A stretch of DNA of 55,529 bases from Flavobacterium sp. UBA6135 (GCF_002428305.1 NZ_DIVJ01000004.1:1-55529), one strand, 5' to 3'; counted from the first letter of the stretch, positions 7,978-17,112 are shown. Numbers and translations are program-made. The notes: generated by a model not told the origin, from the letters alone.

Positions 7978-10900
7978 GTTTTTGCGTTTGAAGCGTTCAA
8001 ATCGTTTGTTATAGTTGTTAAAGTCTATCTTGGATTTTTCAAAAAACTCCTCATCGCCTCTGTCTTTCATTGTTGTTAAGAGAGATCGGTAACGTTCTAT
8101 ATTTGTTACAATTTCAACAATTAAATCACTTTGTTCTTTTGATTTTAAACTGCTGTAATAATTTAAATTGTCTTGGTATTTTCCAATTAGTTTGGTAAGT
8201 AATACCCTGGCTTTTTCTTTTTCGCCAACTTCATAATAACCTCCGGCAAAGGGTTCAACCATGGTATAATATCCATATAAATCAATTGGCATTTTTTCGA
8301 TAGCCAAATTAATAACATCTTTGGCTTTGTCAATTTTTTCTTCTCTGATCAATTGCTCCATTAATCGAGCAATATTGGTACGATAGGAAATGCTGTTTCT
8401 TCTTGTTTCAATATCGTGATAAATATCTGTTCTTTCACCATTGCCCCAATCCCATTTCATAATGATGTCATACATTTTATCACTATCAATCTGTCCCATA
8501 TCTAATGGGCTTCCTCCTTTTTCAACAGGGGTATAAACCGGGACTAATTTGTAAACCAAGCCTTGTAGTTGAAGATAGTCTTTCATCCAAATATAATCGT
8601 CATCACTAAAACTTCCTCCTGTAAAACAGATTGGTCTTTCCCAATTATTATTATTAATAATGTCTAACATCATCAGTCTGTTTTTTAGTAAAGATCTTGA
8701 TTTAATTGTCAAATCGATATAAGGTACAATTGAATCATGATATTTTTCATTCAAGACCTTGTTTTTGATAACGGCTTGCTTGTCAACCGGAATTCTTATT
8801 TTATTAGTTGGGAAAAAGTTAAGTTTTTGACCGTTTTGCATTTCAACTTTTGTGCGGTCATCATCCATGGCAATAAAATTCAAGAAATCTTTTAGTTCTA
8901 AAGCGTTTTCTGTTTTTGGGGAATACACACAATAATCAAGGTTGTCTCCAACATATTGTTTTCTAACAAATGAAATAGGTAAAGGTTCCGATTCATAAGC
9001 TTTGGCTTTCATTTGATCAATGTACCAGTCTGTCATTAATAAACTGGTGTTTACAATTCGTACATCGGTTCTAATGCCTTCAATTTCTTGAGCATACCAA
9101 AGCGGGAAAGTATCATTATCTCCAATTGTAAATAAAATGGCATTTGGATCACACGATTCTAAATAAGCTTTCGCATTTGCCAAAGCAGTATATTTATTGG
9201 AACGATCATGATCATCCCAATTTTGAGAAGCCATTAAAATAGGTGCAGCAAGAAGTGTGGTTGTCAAAACTAAAGGCACTACAAGTTTAGGTTGCAACCA
9301 TTTTTTTAAATAATCAATTATAGCAAAAGCACCAAAACCAATCCAGATTGCAAAAATATAGAAAGAGCCAACTAAGGCATAATCACGTTCTCTGGGTTCA
9401 AATGGTTTTTCATTGAGGTAAATTTTTAAAATTAATCCGGTAAATAAAAACAACACCAACAAAACATAAAATAGTTTTAAATCTTTTTTAGCTAAAAAAA
9501 TCAACCCAATTATGCCCAAAATGAAAGGTAAAAAATAATAGATATTTCTCCCTTTGTTGTTTTTTACATCTGCCGGAAGATTATTTTGTGAACCTAACCT
9601 AGCTGAATCAATTGCTCCAATGCCACTAATCCAATTTCCGTCCAAAATATCATATTTGCCTTGAACATCATTTTGTCTTCCAACAAAATTCCACATTAAA
9701 TAACGCCAATACATATAGCCAAATTGATATTCAAACATGAAACTCAAGTTGTCCCAAGTACTTGGTTTGTCAACAATTAAATAGTTTCCATAGGATTTTA
9801 AGAAAGTATTGTAATCTTCAATATCCAGCTTACCCATTGCAAAAGCTTGTTTGAATTCTAAAACAATGGAAACTAATTCTTCTTCGTGACTGTATTCAGG
9901 ATTAATTTTAAAATCCGGGACACTTGTGAAATTTATATAATTTTCAACATGATCAGTGCTCCACATTCTTGGTAAAATTGCCTTATGTCTTGAGTCACTG
10001 TTTTGAACTGCATTTTTATAGTTGTTTGTAATGACATATTTTTTTGTAGTGTAATCTCGCTCATAGTTTGGAGCATTATCCAAAAAAGGAGTGTCAGAAT
10101 CTAGACCAGCATAAGCATCTGTATATTGAGGTCCGTAAAATAAAGGATTATGTCCATATTGTTCTCTATTGTAATATGCCAAAACTTCTCTTGCGTCAGA
10201 AGGTCTATTTTCGTTAATTACAACGTTAGCGTTTGCTCTGATTGGCAGCATCATCCAAGTTGAAAACCCTATAAAAATGAACAAGATACACAACAATAAA
10301 GTGTTAAATTGAGGTTTGTTTTTGATTCTCGTATAGCGAAGACCAAAGAAAAAGAAGGCAATTAACAATAATGTTGTAAAAATAGTTCCTGAATCAAAAG
10401 GCATTCCTAGAGAGTTTACCATGAAAACTTCTGTTTTTCCAAACAAAGCCATAGTCCATGGAAGTAGTAATTTAAAAATAAACAACAAAACAGCAACAAC
10501 TACAATGTTTGCGATAATAAAACCTTTAACGGTGATTGTTTTGAAGTTTTTGAAATAATACAGGAGTCCAATAGCGGGAATAGTTAATAGAGCCATAAAG
10601 TGAACCCCGAACGATAGACCAATAACTAAACATATAATGAGAAGCCATCTATTTCCGCGTGGTTTGTGCATGTCTTCTTCCCAGCGGAGTCCCAACCAAA
10701 AAAGTAAGGCAATAAATAAAGTAGCCATCGCATAAACTTCTGCCTCTACAGCATTGAACCAAAAGCTATCCGAGAAGGTGAAAGCTAATGCACCTATAAA
10801 TGAACTTCCTAAAACAGCATAGTCATTCCAAACAGAAGTTTCGGTAAAGCGTGATGTAATTTTTTTTAAGATGATCGTTGAAGACCAAAACAAAAATAAT

Positions 10901-11175
10901 ATGGTAAAAGCACTGGAAAATACAGACATCATATTTACCATTAAGGCTACTTTTGATGCTTCAGTGGCAAACATAGCAAAGAATGCACCCATCATTTGAA
11001 ATAAAGGAGCTCCGGGAGGGTGACCAATTTGAAGTTTAGCAGAGGTGGCAATATATTCCCCACAATCCCAAAAACTAACCGTTGGTTCAACGGTTAAACT
11101 AAAAACAGCTAAGGCAATTGCAAAAGTTACCCACCCAATGATGGTATTCCATTTAGAAAAGTTAAAAGTAGTCAT
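7972..11175 (-). CDS. DUF2723 integral membrane protein (GT117/TMEM260-like)
   Basis: A 1067-residue protein with a polytopic N-terminal half and a long soluble C-terminal part. The conserved SFWDCGEYIATSAKLQIGHP stretch, near residues 34-53, marks DUF2723; its acidic pair is in the position expected for a GT-C-type glycosyltransferase. Further hydrophobic segments continue to about residue 650, then a soluble region with IGDNDTFPLWYAQ and a helical tail resembling TPR repeats. DUF2723 is grouped with the TMEM260 protein O-mannosyltransferases (CAZy GT117), so transfer of a lipid-linked sugar to exported proteins is plausible but inferred. It is monocistronic with its own terminator. Confidence 0.88.
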   Translation of the reverse strand: MTTFNFSKWNTIIGWVTFAIALAVFSLTVEPTVSFWDCGEYIATSAKLQIGHPPGAPLFQMMGAFFAMFATEASKVALMVNMMSVFSSAFTILFLFWSSTIILKKITSRFTETSVWNDYAVLGSSFIGALAFTFSDSFWFNAVEAEVYAMATLFIALLFWLGLRWEEDMHKPRGNRWLLIICLVIGLSFGVHFMALLTIPAIGLLYYFKNFKTITVKGFIIANIVVVAVLLFIFKLLLPWTMALFGKTEVFMVNSLGMPFDSGTIFTTLLLIAFFFFGLRYTRIKNKPQFNTLLLCILFIFIGFSTWMMLPIRANANVVINENRPSDAREVLAYYNREQYGHNPLFYGPQYTDAYAGLDSDTPFLDNAPNYERDYTTKKYVITNNYKNAVQNSDSRHKAILPRMWSTDHVENYINFTSVPDFKINPEYSHEEELVSIVLEFKQAFAMGKLDIEDYNTFLKSYGNYLIVDKPSTWDNLSFMFEYQFGYMYWRYLMWNFVGRQNDVQGKYDILDGNWISGIGAIDSARLGSQNNLPADVKNNKGRNIYYFLPFILGIIGLIFLAKKDLKLFYVLLVLFLFTGLILKIYLNEKPFEPRERDYALVGSFYIFAIWIGFGAFAIIDYLKKWLQPKLVVPLVLTTTLLAAPILMASQNWDDHDRSNKYTALANAKAYLESCDPNAILFTIGDNDTFPLWYAQEIEGIRTDVRIVNTSLLMTDWYIDQMKAKAYESEPLPISFVRKQYVGDNLDYCVYSPKTENALELKDFLNFIAMDDDRTKVEMQNGQKLNFFPTNKIRIPVDKQAVIKNKVLNEKYHDSIVPYIDLTIKSRSLLKNRLMMLDIINNNNWERPICFTGGSFSDDDYIWMKDYLQLQGLVYKLVPVYTPVEKGGSPLDMGQIDSDKMYDIIMKWDWGNGERTDIYHDIETRRNSISYRTNIARLMEQLIREEKIDKAKDVINLAIEKMPIDLYGYYTMVEPFAGGYYEVGEKEKARVLLTKLIGKYQDNLNYYSSLKSKEQSDLIVEIVTNIERYRSLLTTMKDRGDEEFFEKSKIDFNNYNKRFERFKRKNE

Positions 11176-11339
11176 GAATTTGATTTGAATTTTAAAATCA
11201 TATCCACAAAGAAACTATTTTTTTGGCTATTGAGCCTCGCATTAACAAAATTTTCTAATGTAAAAGTGCATCTAAGTAACGGATTGGCTTGTTTTTAAGG
11301 TAATAAAAAAAATAAAAAAATAAATTTCGTTCAAAATAC

Positions 11340-11369
11340 TTGCGAAAATTAAAATATGTTTTAAATTTG
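11340..11369 (+). promoter_or_regulatory. Consensus promoter of tRNA-Gln
   Basis: TTG (11340-11342), a 19-base spacer and TAAATTTG (11362-11369) give an exact TTG-N19-TAnnTTTG promoter. It ends 20 bases before the tRNA. Confidence 0.85.
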
Positions 11370-11389
11370 CACTCGCAATTAACAAATGC

Positions 11390-11460
11390 TGGTCCATGGT
11401 GTAATGGTAACACTACGGTTTTTGGTACCGTCATTCAAGGTTCGAGTCCTTGTGGACCAA
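11390..11460 (+). tRNA. tRNA-Gln (anticodon TTG)
   Basis: A 71-base cloverleaf: acceptor arms TGGTCCA and TGGACCA, anticodon stem ACGGT/ACCGT around the loop TTTTGGT with anticodon TTG at 11422-11424, T-loop TTCGAGT, and discriminator A. The 3' CCA is not encoded and must be added after transcription. Confidence 0.97.
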
Positions 11461-11461
11461 C

Positions 11462-11494
11462 AAAAAACTCCTTCTGAAAAGAGGGAGTTTTTTT
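11462..11494. terminator. Bidirectional terminator between tRNA-Gln and the protease gene
   Basis: AAAAAACTCC and GGAGTTTTTT arms around an 11-12-base loop directly follow the tRNA. T runs on both strands let it end the tRNA transcript and the convergent protease gene. Confidence 0.8.
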
Positions 11495-11505
11495 ATGCTG
11501 ATTTT

Positions 11506-11946
11506 TTATTTTAACAAATAAAGATAATGATTGTAATAATCAATGATGGCTTTTCCTTTTAAAAGAATATCTGCTCCAATAATTCCGTGAACAGTTTTTG
11601 CTTTATATTGTTTTAATGCGGTATTTACATGACTCATATCAAAAACAATTAATGTAGTGTCTTTGGAGTTCCACCTGCCAAGTTTTAAAGAATTGTTCTC
11701 AGCAATCTGTGTTTCCATTCCTGTAGCACCGGCACCGGCAGCTGTAGTTTTGGAAGCTTTTGCAGTTAAATTAAAATAAATTGTGCTTTCAAATCCCACA
11801 CAACTGTTTGAGGCTCCTGTGTCTAAAATAAAATTTCCTTTAACGCCATTAATGGTAGCTTTAATCAAAAGGTGTTGGGTTTTGGAAACCTTAAACGGAA
11901 TTTTTTTATATCCTTTTTCTTTTAAAATATCATGTAGGTTTTTCAT
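11506..11946 (-). CDS. Retropepsin-like aspartyl protease family protein
   Basis: A 146-residue single-domain protein with the aspartyl protease motif FILDTGASNS near residue 41-50 and the second-half signature GIIGADILL followed by IDYY. One Asp-Thr-Gly-Ala per chain implies a homodimer, as in retroviral-type proteases. A longer frame opens at TTG 11967, but that TTG is part of the -7 box TATTTTTG (11972-11965), so the ATG at 11946 is the real start. There is no signal peptide. The substrate is unknown. Confidence 0.85.
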   Translation of the reverse strand: MKNLHDILKEKGYKKIPFKVSKTQHLLIKATINGVKGNFILDTGASNSCVGFESTIYFNLTAKASKTTAAGAGATGMETQIAENNSLKLGRWNSKDTTLIVFDMSHVNTALKQYKAKTVHGIIGADILLKGKAIIDYYNHYLYLLK

Positions 11947-11964
11947 TGGCTTTTTTTCAATTTT

Positions 11965-11972
11965 CAAAAATA
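11965..11972 (-). promoter_or_regulatory. -7 promoter box of the protease gene
   Basis: TATTTTTG on the minus strand ends 18 bases before the ATG at 11946 and rules out the upstream TTG at 11967 as a start. Confidence 0.5.
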
Positions 11973-12012
11973 AGTTATTCAGTTCATTTAAGAGAAGAAG
12001 TTCTCAACTTTG

Positions 12013-12020
12013 TATATTTG
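12013..12020 (+). promoter_or_regulatory. -7 promoter box of the TatD gene
   Basis: TATATTTG matches TAnnTTTG and ends 17 bases before the ATG at 12038, giving a leader of about ten bases. Confidence 0.6.
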
Positions 12021-12037
12021 TGGCTTTAAAATAAACT

Positions 12038-12805
12038 ATGCAACTTACAGACACGCACGCTCATTTATATTCAGAAGAATTTGACTCTGACAGAGAGGGG
12101 ATGATGCAGAGGGCTTTTCAAGCTGATGTTTCTCGTTTTTTTATTCCTGCTATAGATTCAAATGCAACGCAAGCTATGTATGATTTAGAAAAACAATATC
12201 CTGAACATGTTTTTTTAATGGCAGGTTTGCATCCTTGTTATGTCAAAGAAAATTACGAAGAAGAATTGGCTCACGTTGAACAGCAATTGGAAGCCCGAAA
12301 ATTTGTAGCCGTTGGAGAGATTGGCATTGATTTGTTTTGGGATAAATCTACTTTAGCGATTCAAAAAATAGCATTTAAACATCAAATTCAATTGGCAAAA
12401 AAGTATAAACTGCCCATAGTAATTCATTGCAGAGAATCATTTGATGAAATTTTTGAGGTTCTTGAAGAAGAGAAAAGTGATGATTTATATGGCATTTTTC
12501 ATTGTTTTACAGGAACTTTTGAACAAGCTCAAAAAGCTATTGGTTACAATATGAAGCTTGGAATTGGGGGTGTTGTTACATTTAAAAACGGAAAAATTGA
12601 TACCTTTTTAAATCAAATAGACATAAGTCACCTCGTTTTGGAGACAGATTCCCCTTATTTAGCTCCGGTTCCTCACAGAGGTAAGCGAAACGAAAGTAGT
12701 TATACTGCAATAATTGCCTCAAAAATTGCTGATATATATCAGATTTCTGTTGAAGAAGTCGCTCAAATTACAACAGATAACTCAAAACAGGTTTTTGGGT
12801 TTTAA
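12038..12805 (+). CDS. TatD-family metal-dependent hydrolase / DNase
   Basis: A 255-residue protein, the normal length of TatD. The TIM-barrel metal ligands are visible: HAH at residues 7-9, Glu94 in GEIGID, His130 in VIHCRE, His155 in FHCFTG and Asp204 in ETDSPYLAP. Family members are Mg-dependent 3'-5' exonucleases or deoxyribonucleases tied to DNA repair and turnover. It starts a plus-strand run with the acyltransferase and asparaginase genes (61-base gap, then an overlap). Cytoplasmic. Confidence 0.95.
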   Translation: MQLTDTHAHLYSEEFDSDREGMMQRAFQADVSRFFIPAIDSNATQAMYDLEKQYPEHVFLMAGLHPCYVKENYEEELAHVEQQLEARKFVAVGEIGIDLFWDKSTLAIQKIAFKHQIQLAKKYKLPIVIHCRESFDEIFEVLEEEKSDDLYGIFHCFTGTFEQAQKAIGYNMKLGIGGVVTFKNGKIDTFLNQIDISHLVLETDSPYLAPVPHRGKRNESSYTAIIASKIADIYQISVEEVAQITTDNSKQVFGF

Positions 12806-12866
12806 ATAGAATTTAACCTAAAAGTCACAAAAATTTTGTTCATTTGTCATTGAAAAAAAACAGTTA

Positions 12867-14003
12867 ATGTCAAAATTTGATTCAATTCGACCCTATTACG
12901 ATAGTGAGGTTAATGAAGGAATTTGCTCCATACTAAATCATCCAATGATGAAGGCTATGATGAATTTCACCTATCCTGAAATTGATGAATCTGTTTGGAT
13001 GGAACAATTAAAGAAAACTCACTCAATCAGAGATTTTCAAGTAAATTTCATTTATGAATCGGTACAGAAAGTACTGGAAAGAAGTTCAGATGGATTGACA
13101 ACTTCCGGTTTTGATGCTTTAGAAAAAAACACTTCATATTTATTTATATCAAATCATAGAGATATTATTTTAGATACCTCTTTGTTAAATGTGTCTTTAT
13201 ATGATCATCAGTTGGTGATGACAGCATCTGCAATTGGAGATAATTTAGTAAAAAAAGATTTTTTATTAAAACTTTCCAAGTTAAACAGAAATTTTTTGGT
13301 ATTAAGAAACCTACCACCAAGAGAATTATTGCAATCGTCTAAATTAATGTCGGAATATATTGGACATTTATTGCAACGAGAAAATCGTTCTGTTTGGATA
13401 GCTCAACGGGAAGGAAGAACCAAAGATGGAAATGATGCAACCCATCAAGGTGTATTAAAAATGCTTGCCATGGGGTCTGATGAAAATCAGGTGATGGATT
13501 ATTTTAAGAAGATTAAAATAGTTCCGGTGTCAATTTCTTATGAATATGATCCAACGGATGCTTTAAAAATGCCGCAATTGATTGCTGAAGCTAACAATGA
13601 AATATATATTAAAGAGAAAAATGAGGATTTCATTACTCTTTTGAGTGGCATTATGGGGCAGAAAAAACGCATTCACATTCATGTGGCAGGTGTTCTTGAC
13701 CAAGAAATAGACCAAATCAAATCGAATGTTGATAATTCCAACAAGCAAATTCAAGCTTTAGCACAAACAATTGATGATGCAATTCTTTCTACCTATAAAC
13801 TTTGGCCAACCAATTATATAGCTTATGACTTGTTGTATAACACCAATCGTTTTGAAAATCATTATACTGAAAATGAAAAAATGTTGTTTGAGAGAAGGTT
13901 GGAAATGAAAATTGACAGCACAAATTTAAAAGCAATAGAAAGTTTTTTGGCTATGTATGCGAATCCGGTGGTTAACAAAATGAAGTACGAAAATGCCCAA
14001 TAA
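12867..14003 (+). CDS. Glycerol-phosphate-type acyltransferase
   Basis: A 378-residue protein of the PlsB/PlsC acyltransferase superfamily. The catalytic block is SNHRDIILD at residues 95-103; the histidine-to-aspartate spacing is one residue longer than the textbook HX4D unless Asp99 serves. The glycerophosphate-binding block is REGRTKDG at 181-188. It is longer than a typical 240-residue PlsC, with extra sequence at both ends and no clear transmembrane helix, so peripheral membrane attachment is likely. Acyl transfer to a phospholipid or aminolipid precursor is inferred. The last 11 bases overlap the asparaginase gene, suggesting translational coupling. Confidence 0.85.
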   Translation: MSKFDSIRPYYDSEVNEGICSILNHPMMKAMMNFTYPEIDESVWMEQLKKTHSIRDFQVNFIYESVQKVLERSSDGLTTSGFDALEKNTSYLFISNHRDIILDTSLLNVSLYDHQLVMTASAIGDNLVKKDFLLKLSKLNRNFLVLRNLPPRELLQSSKLMSEYIGHLLQRENRSVWIAQREGRTKDGNDATHQGVLKMLAMGSDENQVMDYFKKIKIVPVSISYEYDPTDALKMPQLIAEANNEIYIKEKNEDFITLLSGIMGQKKRIHIHVAGVLDQEIDQIKSNVDNSNKQIQALAQTIDDAILSTYKLWPTNYIAYDLLYNTNRFENHYTENEKMLFERRLEMKIDSTNLKAIESFLAMYANPVVNKMKYENAQ

Positions 14004-15021
14004 TGCAAAAATACTTTTGATATATACTGGTGGAACCATCGGTATGATAAAAGATTTTGAAACAGGTGCTTTAAAGGCATTCAATTTCAAAAAGCTTTTG
14101 CAACGCATTCCTGAATTAAAACAATTGGATTGTGAAATTGAAACGTATTCGTTTGAAAAACCTATAGATTCTTCCAATATGAATCCTGAACGATGGGTTG
14201 AAATTGTAGAAATTGTTGAAAGCAATTACGAAAAATTTGATGGATTTGTTGTTTTGCATGGTTCCGATACGATGTCTTATAGTGCTTCTGCGGTGAGTTT
14301 TATGTTAGAAAATCTCTCTAAACCTGTTGTGTTTACAGGTTCGCAATTACCAATTGGTGATTTGAGAACAGATGCGAAAGAAAATTTAATAACAGCAATT
14401 CAAATTGCTTCTTTACGTCAAAAGAATAAGGCGGTTTTTCAAGAGGTGTGTTTGTATTTTGAATATAAATTATATAGAGGAAACAGAACAACCAAAGTAA
14501 ATGCAGAACATTTCAAAGCATTTTCATCTCCCAATTTTCCCCCATTAGCTGAGTCGGGGGTACACTTGAAGGTAAATAATGAACTGCTTCCAACGCAAAA
14601 TAAAACACTAAAATTACATGTTCATAAAAATTTAGATTGTAATGTTGTAATTATAAAATTGTTTCCAGGAATTAATCATGCTGTTTTTTCAGCACTATTG
14701 GAGGTTCCAAATTTAAAAGGAATTATTTTAGAAACCTATGGGGCCGGAAATGCATCAACAGACGATTGGTTTGTGGCCGATTTGAAAAGTGCAATAAAAA
14801 AAGGAATTTACGTTATTAATGTAACACAATGTTCGGGTGGAAGTGTGAATATGGGACAATATGAAACTAGTAGTTCATTAAAAAAGATAGGAGTTATCTC
14901 GGGAAAAGACATAACAACTGAAGCAGCAATTTGTAAATTAATGTATCTGTTAGGACAAAATGTTTCACCTAAAGTGTTCAAAACCATTTTCGAAACACCT
15001 TTAAGAGGAGAATTGTCATAA
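13993..15021 (+). CDS. ansA: L-asparaginase, type I (cytoplasmic)
   Basis: A 342-residue protein with both catalytic threonine regions: YTGGTIGM at 11-18 and HGSDTMSYSA at 89-98, plus TGSQLPIGDLRTDAKEN after it. These define the bacterial asparaginase family, which converts asparagine to aspartate and ammonia. There is no signal peptide, which fits the cytoplasmic type I enzyme. The start lies inside the end of the acyltransferase gene. tRNA-Ser follows 78 bases later. Confidence 0.95.
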   Translation: MPNNAKILLIYTGGTIGMIKDFETGALKAFNFKKLLQRIPELKQLDCEIETYSFEKPIDSSNMNPERWVEIVEIVESNYEKFDGFVVLHGSDTMSYSASAVSFMLENLSKPVVFTGSQLPIGDLRTDAKENLITAIQIASLRQKNKAVFQEVCLYFEYKLYRGNRTTKVNAEHFKAFSSPNFPPLAESGVHLKVNNELLPTQNKTLKLHVHKNLDCNVVIIKLFPGINHAVFSALLEVPNLKGIILETYGAGNASTDDWFVADLKSAIKKGIYVINVTQCSGGSVNMGQYETSSSLKKIGVISGKDITTEAAICKLMYLLGQNVSPKVFKTIFETPLRGELS

Positions 15022-15099
15022 AAATAACGAATTAAATTTTTCCAAGTGATAATTTTTTTGTTATTTGGCACCTTGTAAATGCATACTTTAAATGTATGG

Positions 15100-15187
15100 G
15101 GAGAGGTGTCCGAGTGGTCGAAGGAGCACGCCTGGAAAGTGTGTATACTCCAAAAGGGTATCAAGGGTTCGAATCCCTTTCTCTCCG
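15100..15187 (+). tRNA. tRNA-Ser (anticodon GGA)
   Basis: An 88-base class II tRNA: acceptor GGAGAGG/TCTCTCC with one G-U pair, anticodon stem CACGC/GTGTG around loop CTGGAAA with anticodon GGA, a long variable arm (ATACTCCAAAAGGGTAT) and T-loop TTCGAAT. Discriminator G is typical of serine tRNAs. CCA is not encoded. I see no clear promoter box or terminator around it. Confidence 0.97.
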
Positions 15188-15227
15188 CTGTTTAAAAAAT
15201 ATGTTTTTATATAAGAATTTTTATTAA

Positions 15228-15235
15228 TACCTTTA
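15228..15235 (+). promoter_or_regulatory. Weak -7 box upstream of the exbB operon
   Basis: TACCTTTA differs from TAnnTTTG only in the last base and lies 34 bases before the exbB ATG. It is the best candidate in the 82-base spacer after tRNA-Ser; transcription could also continue from the tRNA. Confidence 0.35.
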
Positions 15236-15269
15236 ACCTGTTAACTAATTAAAATTAAGAACAAAAAAA

Positions 15270-16073
15270 ATGAAAAGACTATTTTCTATTTTAGCTATCT
15301 CTGGTTTGTTTTTGTTTGGAACCATTCAAGCTCAAGAATCAGATTCAATTCAAACTTCAGAACCTGCTGCTGTTGAAACGGTTGCAGAAGAAACACCACA
15401 AGTTGATGCTCTTGCAGACGATGCAGTTGAATCTTCAGAAAGATCATTTACTCAAGAATTAAAACTACGTTTTATTGAGGGTGGTCCTGGATTTATGGGG
15501 ATTGTATTGTTGTGTTTGATTCTTGGATTAGCCATTGCAATCGAAAGAATCATTTATTTAAATTTGTCAACTACTAATTCAAAAAAATTAATTAAAGATG
15601 TAGAAGATGCTCTTAAATCAGGTGGTGTTAATGCTGCAAAAGAAGTTTGTAGAAACACAACCGGACCTGTTGCTTCTATTTTTTATCAAGGTTTAGATCG
15701 TATTGATCATGGAGTAGAATCTGCTGAAAAAGCTGTAGTGGCTTACGGAGGCGTGCAAATGGGTCAATTAGAGAAAAACGTATCTTGGATTTCTTTGTTT
15801 ATCGCTCTTGCTCCGATGTTAGGATTCATGGGTACTGTAATCGGGATGATTCAGGCTTTTGATAAAATCCAAGCTGCCGGAAACATGGATGCTTCACTTG
15901 TTGCAGGTGGTATTAAAGTAGCCTTATTAACAACTGTATTTGGTCTTATTGTTGCCATTATTCTTCAAGTTTTCTACAACTATATCATTGCAAAAATTGA
16001 TTCTATCGTTAATGACATGGAAGATGCATCAATCAGCTTGGTTGATATCTTGGTAGATTACAAAAACAAATAA
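15270..16073 (+). CDS. exbB: MotA/TolQ/ExbB proton channel family protein
   Basis: A 267-residue inner-membrane protein. A cleavable signal-like N-terminus (LFGTIQAQ) and a 30-residue acidic periplasmic stretch precede the first channel helix near residue 75-95. The conserved ExbB/TolQ block lies at about residues 165-240, including WISLFIALAPMLGFMGTVIGMI and the final helix LLTTVFGLIVAIILQV. With ExbD it forms the proton-driven motor that energises TonB-dependent outer-membrane transport. It heads a four-gene operon; the next start is 20 bases downstream. Confidence 0.94.
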   Translation: MKRLFSILAISGLFLFGTIQAQESDSIQTSEPAAVETVAEETPQVDALADDAVESSERSFTQELKLRFIEGGPGFMGIVLLCLILGLAIAIERIIYLNLSTTNSKKLIKDVEDALKSGGVNAAKEVCRNTTGPVASIFYQGLDRIDHGVESAEKAVVAYGGVQMGQLEKNVSWISLFIALAPMLGFMGTVIGMIQAFDKIQAAGNMDASLVAGGIKVALLTTVFGLIVAIILQVFYNYIIAKIDSIVNDMEDASISLVDILVDYKNK

Positions 16074-16093
16074 TAACAGATAATAAGTAACTT

Positions 16094-16510
16094 ATGAATT
16101 TTAAAAAATTTACCCGATTAGCGGCTATTGTAATAAGTTTACTTGCAGTAGTTTTTTGGGCAACTATTGCGTTTTCGTCTGAAGATGAGGGCGGAATGAT
16201 TTCACCTATGATATACGTAGCTTTTTTAGTGCTTAAAATTGCAATAGTATTGGTTTTAGTATATACATTCAAAAACTTAGCATCTAAAAAAGGAGATCTT
16301 AAGAAAACATTTATTAGTGTTGGGGCTTTTGTTGGTGTGCTTTTAGTCTCTTTTATATTGGCAGATTCCACACCGGTAAAAGTAGAGGCAGGAGAGGTTT
16401 CTTCAACCACCTCCAAATTAGTAAGTACTGGTTTAAATGCTTTTTATATTTTGGCTTTAGTCGCGATAGGTTTGATGTTTTTTACAGGGTATAACCGTCT
16501 TAAAAAATAA
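16094..16510 (+). CDS. Unknown 4-TM membrane protein inside the exbB-exbD operon
   Basis: A 138-residue protein I cannot assign to a named family. Four hydrophobic segments are visible at about residues 8-28, 38-60, 71-90 and 112-134, with a short charged loop GDLKK after the second. There is no catalytic motif. It sits 20 bases after exbB and two bases before the first exbD, so it is almost certainly made with the ExbB/ExbD complex and may be a Bacteroidota accessory subunit; that role is inference from position only. Confidence 0.8.
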   Translation: MNFKKFTRLAAIVISLLAVVFWATIAFSSEDEGGMISPMIYVAFLVLKIAIVLVLVYTFKNLASKKGDLKKTFISVGAFVGVLLVSFILADSTPVKVEAGEVSSTTSKLVSTGLNAFYILALVAIGLMFFTGYNRLKK

Positions 16511-16512
16511 TT

Positions 16513-17112
16513 ATGGCAAAGAGAAGTGCACCGGAAGTAAATGCCGGGTCAATGGCGGATATCGCTTTCTTACTTTTGATCTTTTTCTTGGTTACTACAA
16601 CCATTGAAACAGATCAAGGGATTAATAGAAAGTTACCCCCGATAGAAGACCAGCAAGATCCACCGGAAATTAAAATGAAAAATATCTTCACGGTATTGGT
16701 TAATAAAAACGACCAATTGTTAGTTGAAGAAAAGCTTATGGAGTTAAGTGAATTGAGGGAAGCTGCTATTGCCTTTTTGGATAACGGTGGCGATGGAAGT
16801 TGCACGTATTGTAAAGGTGCAAAAGACCCTAGTTCATCTGATAATCCGGATAAAGCAATTATATCGTTGCAAAATGATGCTGAAACTTCTTATAAGGCTT
16901 ACATTTCTGTTCAAAATGAATTGGTTGCAGCTTATTATTTCTTAAGAGACCGAGAGTGTAAAGCCAAGTATGGAAAAACTTTTAGAGAATTAGAAGCCAT
17001 GTTTGAAGATCCAAAAACCAGAGAATCTACAAGATTGAAAATTGAGCCTTTGATTAAAGATATTCAAACGATGTTTCCTCAGAAACTATCTGAAGCAGAA
17101 CCTAAAAAGTAA
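16513..17112 (+). CDS. exbD: ExbD/TolR family protein, first copy
   Basis: A 199-residue protein with the ExbD layout: a short cytoplasmic N-terminus, one transmembrane helix at about 15-35 (SMADIAFLLLIFFLVTTT) with the critical aspartate at its start, and a periplasmic domain. It is about 50 residues longer than E. coli ExbD; the extra part (about residues 95-150) starts with a CTYC motif and continues as a helix with a second pair of cysteine-containing segments. The cysteines could form a periplasmic disulfide. It couples proton flow through ExbB to TonB. Confidence 0.93.
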   Translation: MAKRSAPEVNAGSMADIAFLLLIFFLVTTTIETDQGINRKLPPIEDQQDPPEIKMKNIFTVLVNKNDQLLVEEKLMELSELREAAIAFLDNGGDGSCTYCKGAKDPSSSDNPDKAIISLQNDAETSYKAYISVQNELVAAYYFLRDRECKAKYGKTFRELEAMFEDPKTRESTRLKIEPLIKDIQTMFPQKLSEAEPKK

